From an uncultured Bacilli bacterium (GTDB taxonomy: Bacteria; Bacillota_I; Bacilli_A; RF39; UBA660), in assembly GCA_934098345.1 (NCBI GenBank), contig CAKONX010000006.1:1-30682 (forward strand): a stretch of DNA of 30,682 nucleotides, given 5' to 3'. Within the stretch, counting starts at the first letter, position 1; each line of letters opens with the position of its first letter. The notes under the pieces were generated by a model, which was not told the DNA's origin, ran no database searches, and saw only the letters and a list, made by a program, of their open reading frames with translations. Positions 28,385 through 30,682 of the stretch are shown here, one piece after another. The translations under genes and the position numbers were made by a program.

Positions 28385-30103
28385 ATGGCGAGTATTAGTA
28401 ATGAAGAGATAAACGATATTCAAAAACAAGCTAATATTGTAGATATAATTGGTTCCTATGTAGATCTTGAAAAAAAGGGTAGTAATTATTTTTGTATTTG
28501 TCCATTTCATGATGACCATAATCCTTCTATGTCAGTAAATGAAGAAAAAGGTATATTTACTTGTTTTGTTTGTCATAAGACTGGTAATGTCTTTAGTTTT
28601 GTACAAGACTTTGAGAATGTAAGTTTTATTGAAGCAGTTAAAATTGTTGCTGAAAAAATTGGTATTACATTAAGTGAAGGAATAAAAACGGTTAGTAAAT
28701 ATGATAAACATTATGAAGCAATGAATCTTGCTATTAAATATTATCAAAATAACTTACGAAGCAAAGATGGTAGTGATGCTAGAAAATACTTGCAAAATCG
28801 TAATATAACAGATGAAATAATAGATGAATTTGAGATAGGTTTTTCATCTAATGTAGATGTTTTAAGCAATTTATTAACTAGTAAAGGTTTTGATGAAAAT
28901 ATATTACTTGAAACTGGACTTGTAAATCAAGGTGCTAAACTTTATGATGTTTTTAAAAATCGTATAACTTTTCCCATTCATAATTCTAGTGGTAAACCTG
29001 TAGGTATAAGTGCTCGTATATATAAACAAAGTGATGAAGCAAAATATGTAAATACTAAAGAAACAGTTATATTTAAAAAGGGTGAGATTTTATTTAATTA
29101 TCATCGAGCGATTAATGAAGCAAAAAAATTAAAAACATTGATAATTGTTGAAGGTCAGATGGATGCAATTAGACTTTATGCAAGTGGAATTAAAAATGTT
29201 GTTGCAACCATGGGTACAGCTTTAACTAGAGAACATATAAAATTATTAAAAAAACTTAATGTAAAAATAGTTTTATGTATGGATAATGACTCTGCTGGTG
29301 AAATAGCTACTTTAAAAAATGGAGAAAGCTTAAGTGAAGCTGGTTTAACTACCAATGTGTTAAGGATAAGTGGTGCAAAAGATCCTGATGAATATATCAT
29401 TAAATTTGGGGCAGATGCCTTTGATGAAGCAGTTAAAGCATCAATTACTTATTTCGATTTTAAACTAAATCAACTTAAAAAGAATAGAAATTTTGATCAT
29501 GTTGATGATGTGTCAAGTTATATTAATTCTATTTTGACTGAATTAAATAAGTGTAAAGATGATATTTTAGTTGATCTAACTATTAATAAACTTGTGAGTG
29601 ATTATGGAATTGATAAAAATATTCTTTTAAATAAACTTATAAAAGTTGATAAAAAAGAAGTTGTAAAACCAGTAATAAACATAAAAAAAAGAAAGAAAAA
29701 AGATGAACAAATATATAGCTTACTCTGTTACTATATGATGAATGACATTAAATATATTAAACTTTATGAACAAGAACTTTCATTTGTTCCAAATGAAGAA
29801 TATATGGCTTTAGCCTCAGATTTGCTTGCTTTTTATATAAAATACAATTATATTAATATAGCAGATTTTATTTCATATGAAGTTTCAAATGATTCTTATG
29901 AACTTGCTCTAAGTGTTATTGACGAGTTTATTAATAATGAATTAAGTGATTTAGAATATGTTGGTGTTATAGAAAAAATTAAAAATAATATATGTGAAGA
30001 TAAAATTAAAAATTTAAAAGAAAAATTAAAAGTTACAACTGATATTAATGAAAAACTAAGTATAGCTGATGAAATAGCAAAATTAAAGAAGGATGTGTGT
30101 TAA
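28385..30103 (+). CDS. dnaG: DNA primase
   Basis: A 572-residue replicative primase that makes RNA primers. The N-terminal zinc ribbon has ligands C39, H42, C60 and C63 (CPFH and CFVC). The TOPRIM domain (about 255-340) shows IIVEGQMDAIRLYASG (metal Glu) and CMDNDSAG (metal Asp pair). The C-terminal helical region (about 430-572) would bind DnaB helicase. Length is a little under the usual 600. It precedes rpoD with no gap (stop TAA, then GTG), the conserved macromolecular-synthesis operon without rpsU. Confidence 0.97.
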   Translation: MASISNEEINDIQKQANIVDIIGSYVDLEKKGSNYFCICPFHDDHNPSMSVNEEKGIFTCFVCHKTGNVFSFVQDFENVSFIEAVKIVAEKIGITLSEGIKTVSKYDKHYEAMNLAIKYYQNNLRSKDGSDARKYLQNRNITDEIIDEFEIGFSSNVDVLSNLLTSKGFDENILLETGLVNQGAKLYDVFKNRITFPIHNSSGKPVGISARIYKQSDEAKYVNTKETVIFKKGEILFNYHRAINEAKKLKTLIIVEGQMDAIRLYASGIKNVVATMGTALTREHIKLLKKLNVKIVLCMDNDSAGEIATLKNGESLSEAGLTTNVLRISGAKDPDEYIIKFGADAFDEAVKASITYFDFKLNQLKKNRNFDHVDDVSSYINSILTELNKCKDDILVDLTINKLVSDYGIDKNILLNKLIKVDKKEVVKPVINIKKRKKKDEQIYSLLCYYMMNDIKYIKLYEQELSFVPNEEYMALASDLLAFYIKYNYINIADFISYEVSNDSYELALSVIDEFINNELSDLEYVGVIEKIKNNICEDKIKNLKEKLKVTTDINEKLSIADEIAKLKKDVC

Positions 30104-30682
30104 GTGAAAAAAGTAGAAGAAATTAAAACATTTGATGAAAGAAAAAAAGAGTTAATTGAAGAAGGTCAAAAGAAAGGATTTATTACATTTGAAGAACTTG
30201 CGAAAGCATTACAAGGTCTTGATATGGATGCTGATTCTCTAGATCAACTTTATAATAGCTTTGTAGAAGCAGGAATAAGTGTTATTACTGAAGATGAAGC
30301 TTCGTCTGATGGTTCAAAAAAAGAAGAAGTAATAGTTTTAGATGATGAAGATTTAACTAAAGATGTAAATATAAATGATCCAGTTCGTATGTATTTAAAG
30401 GAAATAGGTCGTATATCTCTTTTAACTCCTGAAGAAGAAATGGATTTATCAGTTCGTGTTGCTAATGGAGATGAAGAAGCTCGTAATATACTTGCAGAAT
30501 CAAATCTTCGTTTAGTTGTTTCTATTGCTAAAAGATATGTTGGACGTGGACTTTTATTTCTTGATTTAATTCAAGAAGGTAATATTGGTCTTATGAAAGC
30601 TGTAGAAAAATTCGATTTTGGTAAAGGTTATAAATTCTCTACATACGCAACTTGGTGGATTAGACAAGCCATAACTCGTGCC
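30104..30682 (+). CDS. rpoD: primary sigma factor RpoD/SigA, 5' part (runs off the window)
   Basis: 193 codons of the housekeeping sigma factor; the gene is open at the window end and no stop is seen. Region 1.1 is present (KKGFITFEELAKALQGLDMD, about 26-45), followed by an acidic linker, region 1.2 (DPVRMYLKEIGRISLLTPEEE) and region 2 up to 2.4 (NLRLVVSIAKRYVGRG, FLDLIQEGNIGLMKAVEKFD, KFSTYATWWIRQAITRA). The GTG start sits directly after the dnaG stop with AAGGATG inside dnaG as SD. The promoter-reading region 2.4 (TYATWWIRQAI) is consistent with the TATAAT boxes seen in the window. Confidence 0.96.
   Translation, partial: MKKVEEIKTFDERKKELIEEGQKKGFITFEELAKALQGLDMDADSLDQLYNSFVEAGISVITEDEASSDGSKKEEVIVLDDEDLTKDVNINDPVRMYLKEIGRISLLTPEEEMDLSVRVANGDEEARNILAESNLRLVVSIAKRYVGRGLLFLDLIQEGNIGLMKAVEKFDFGKGYKFSTYATWWIRQAITRA

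Noticed and set aside
1..30682. CRISPR arrays or cas genes
   Set aside because: No regularly spaced direct repeats and no recognisable cas product; the only long direct repeat is TR/VR.
1..30682. UGA recoded as tryptophan (Mollicutes code)
   Set aside because: The 8338 gene ends with TGA, while tryptophans at conserved sites (for example WCGPC of thioredoxin and region 2.4 of RpoD) are TGG.

Overview
The window comes from a low-GC Gram-positive chromosome. Start codons are ATG, GTG or TTG, Shine-Dalgarno (SD) sequences are AGGTG/GGAGG-like, and promoters often carry an extended -10 box (TGnTATAAT). Bacilli-type genes are present: rnhC, cvpA, a ylbD/ylbE-like pair, dnaG-rpoD and prepilins. 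UGA is used as a stop and UGG as Trp, so the code is standard and not the Mycoplasma code. My inference is an uncultured gut-type Bacilli lineage (RF39/Erysipelotrichales-like). The species cannot be read from the sequence.

Region 1 (about 1-5650) is a complete diversity-generating retroelement (DGR). A small XRE regulator reads leftward. Divergent from it is an operon of three membrane-anchored or secreted proteins. The third (1891-3303) has a C-type-lectin/formylglycine-generating-enzyme-like fold and ends in a variable repeat (VR, 3150-3295). A near-identical template repeat (TR, 3494-3639) follows. In the 146-bp core all 11 differences fall at TR adenines. Next come a MutS-like accessory protein, an Avd-like four-helix protein and the DGR reverse transcriptase, then a terminator. 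The three upstream proteins share a short 'VQxALDEL' module, which suggests that they assemble together and display the diversified domain on the surface.

Region 2 (5700-8970) holds three poorly characterised genes, each with its own promoter or -10 box: a helical protein, a protein with a duplicated segment and a Cys/His/Asp arrangement like transglutaminase or papain-like enzymes, and a GNAT-like protein. Region 3 (9000-9420) is non-coding. It holds a candidate structured RNA, a bidirectional terminator and tRNA-His(GTG) on the minus strand.

Region 4 (9455-30682) is mostly core genome: holA and rnhC (convergent, sharing a terminator), cvpA, trxA, parC, ylbD/ylbE-like genes, a membrane metalloprotease, two prepilin genes (one a large chimera with a second C-terminal membrane anchor), nfo with an rnfC/rnfD-like pair, a zinc-ribbon/TM2 protein, an FtsW/RodA-type flippase or polymerase, frr, a SpoIIM-like membrane protein, mnmA, dnaG and the 5' part of rpoD, cut by the window end. 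Between mnmA and dnaG lies a convincing minus-strand small-RNA candidate: promoter, three consecutive hairpins, terminator.

The main find is the DGR with its unusual partners. The minus-strand small RNA, the MutS-derived accessory protein, the chimeric pilin and the reduced Rnf pair are secondary leads.
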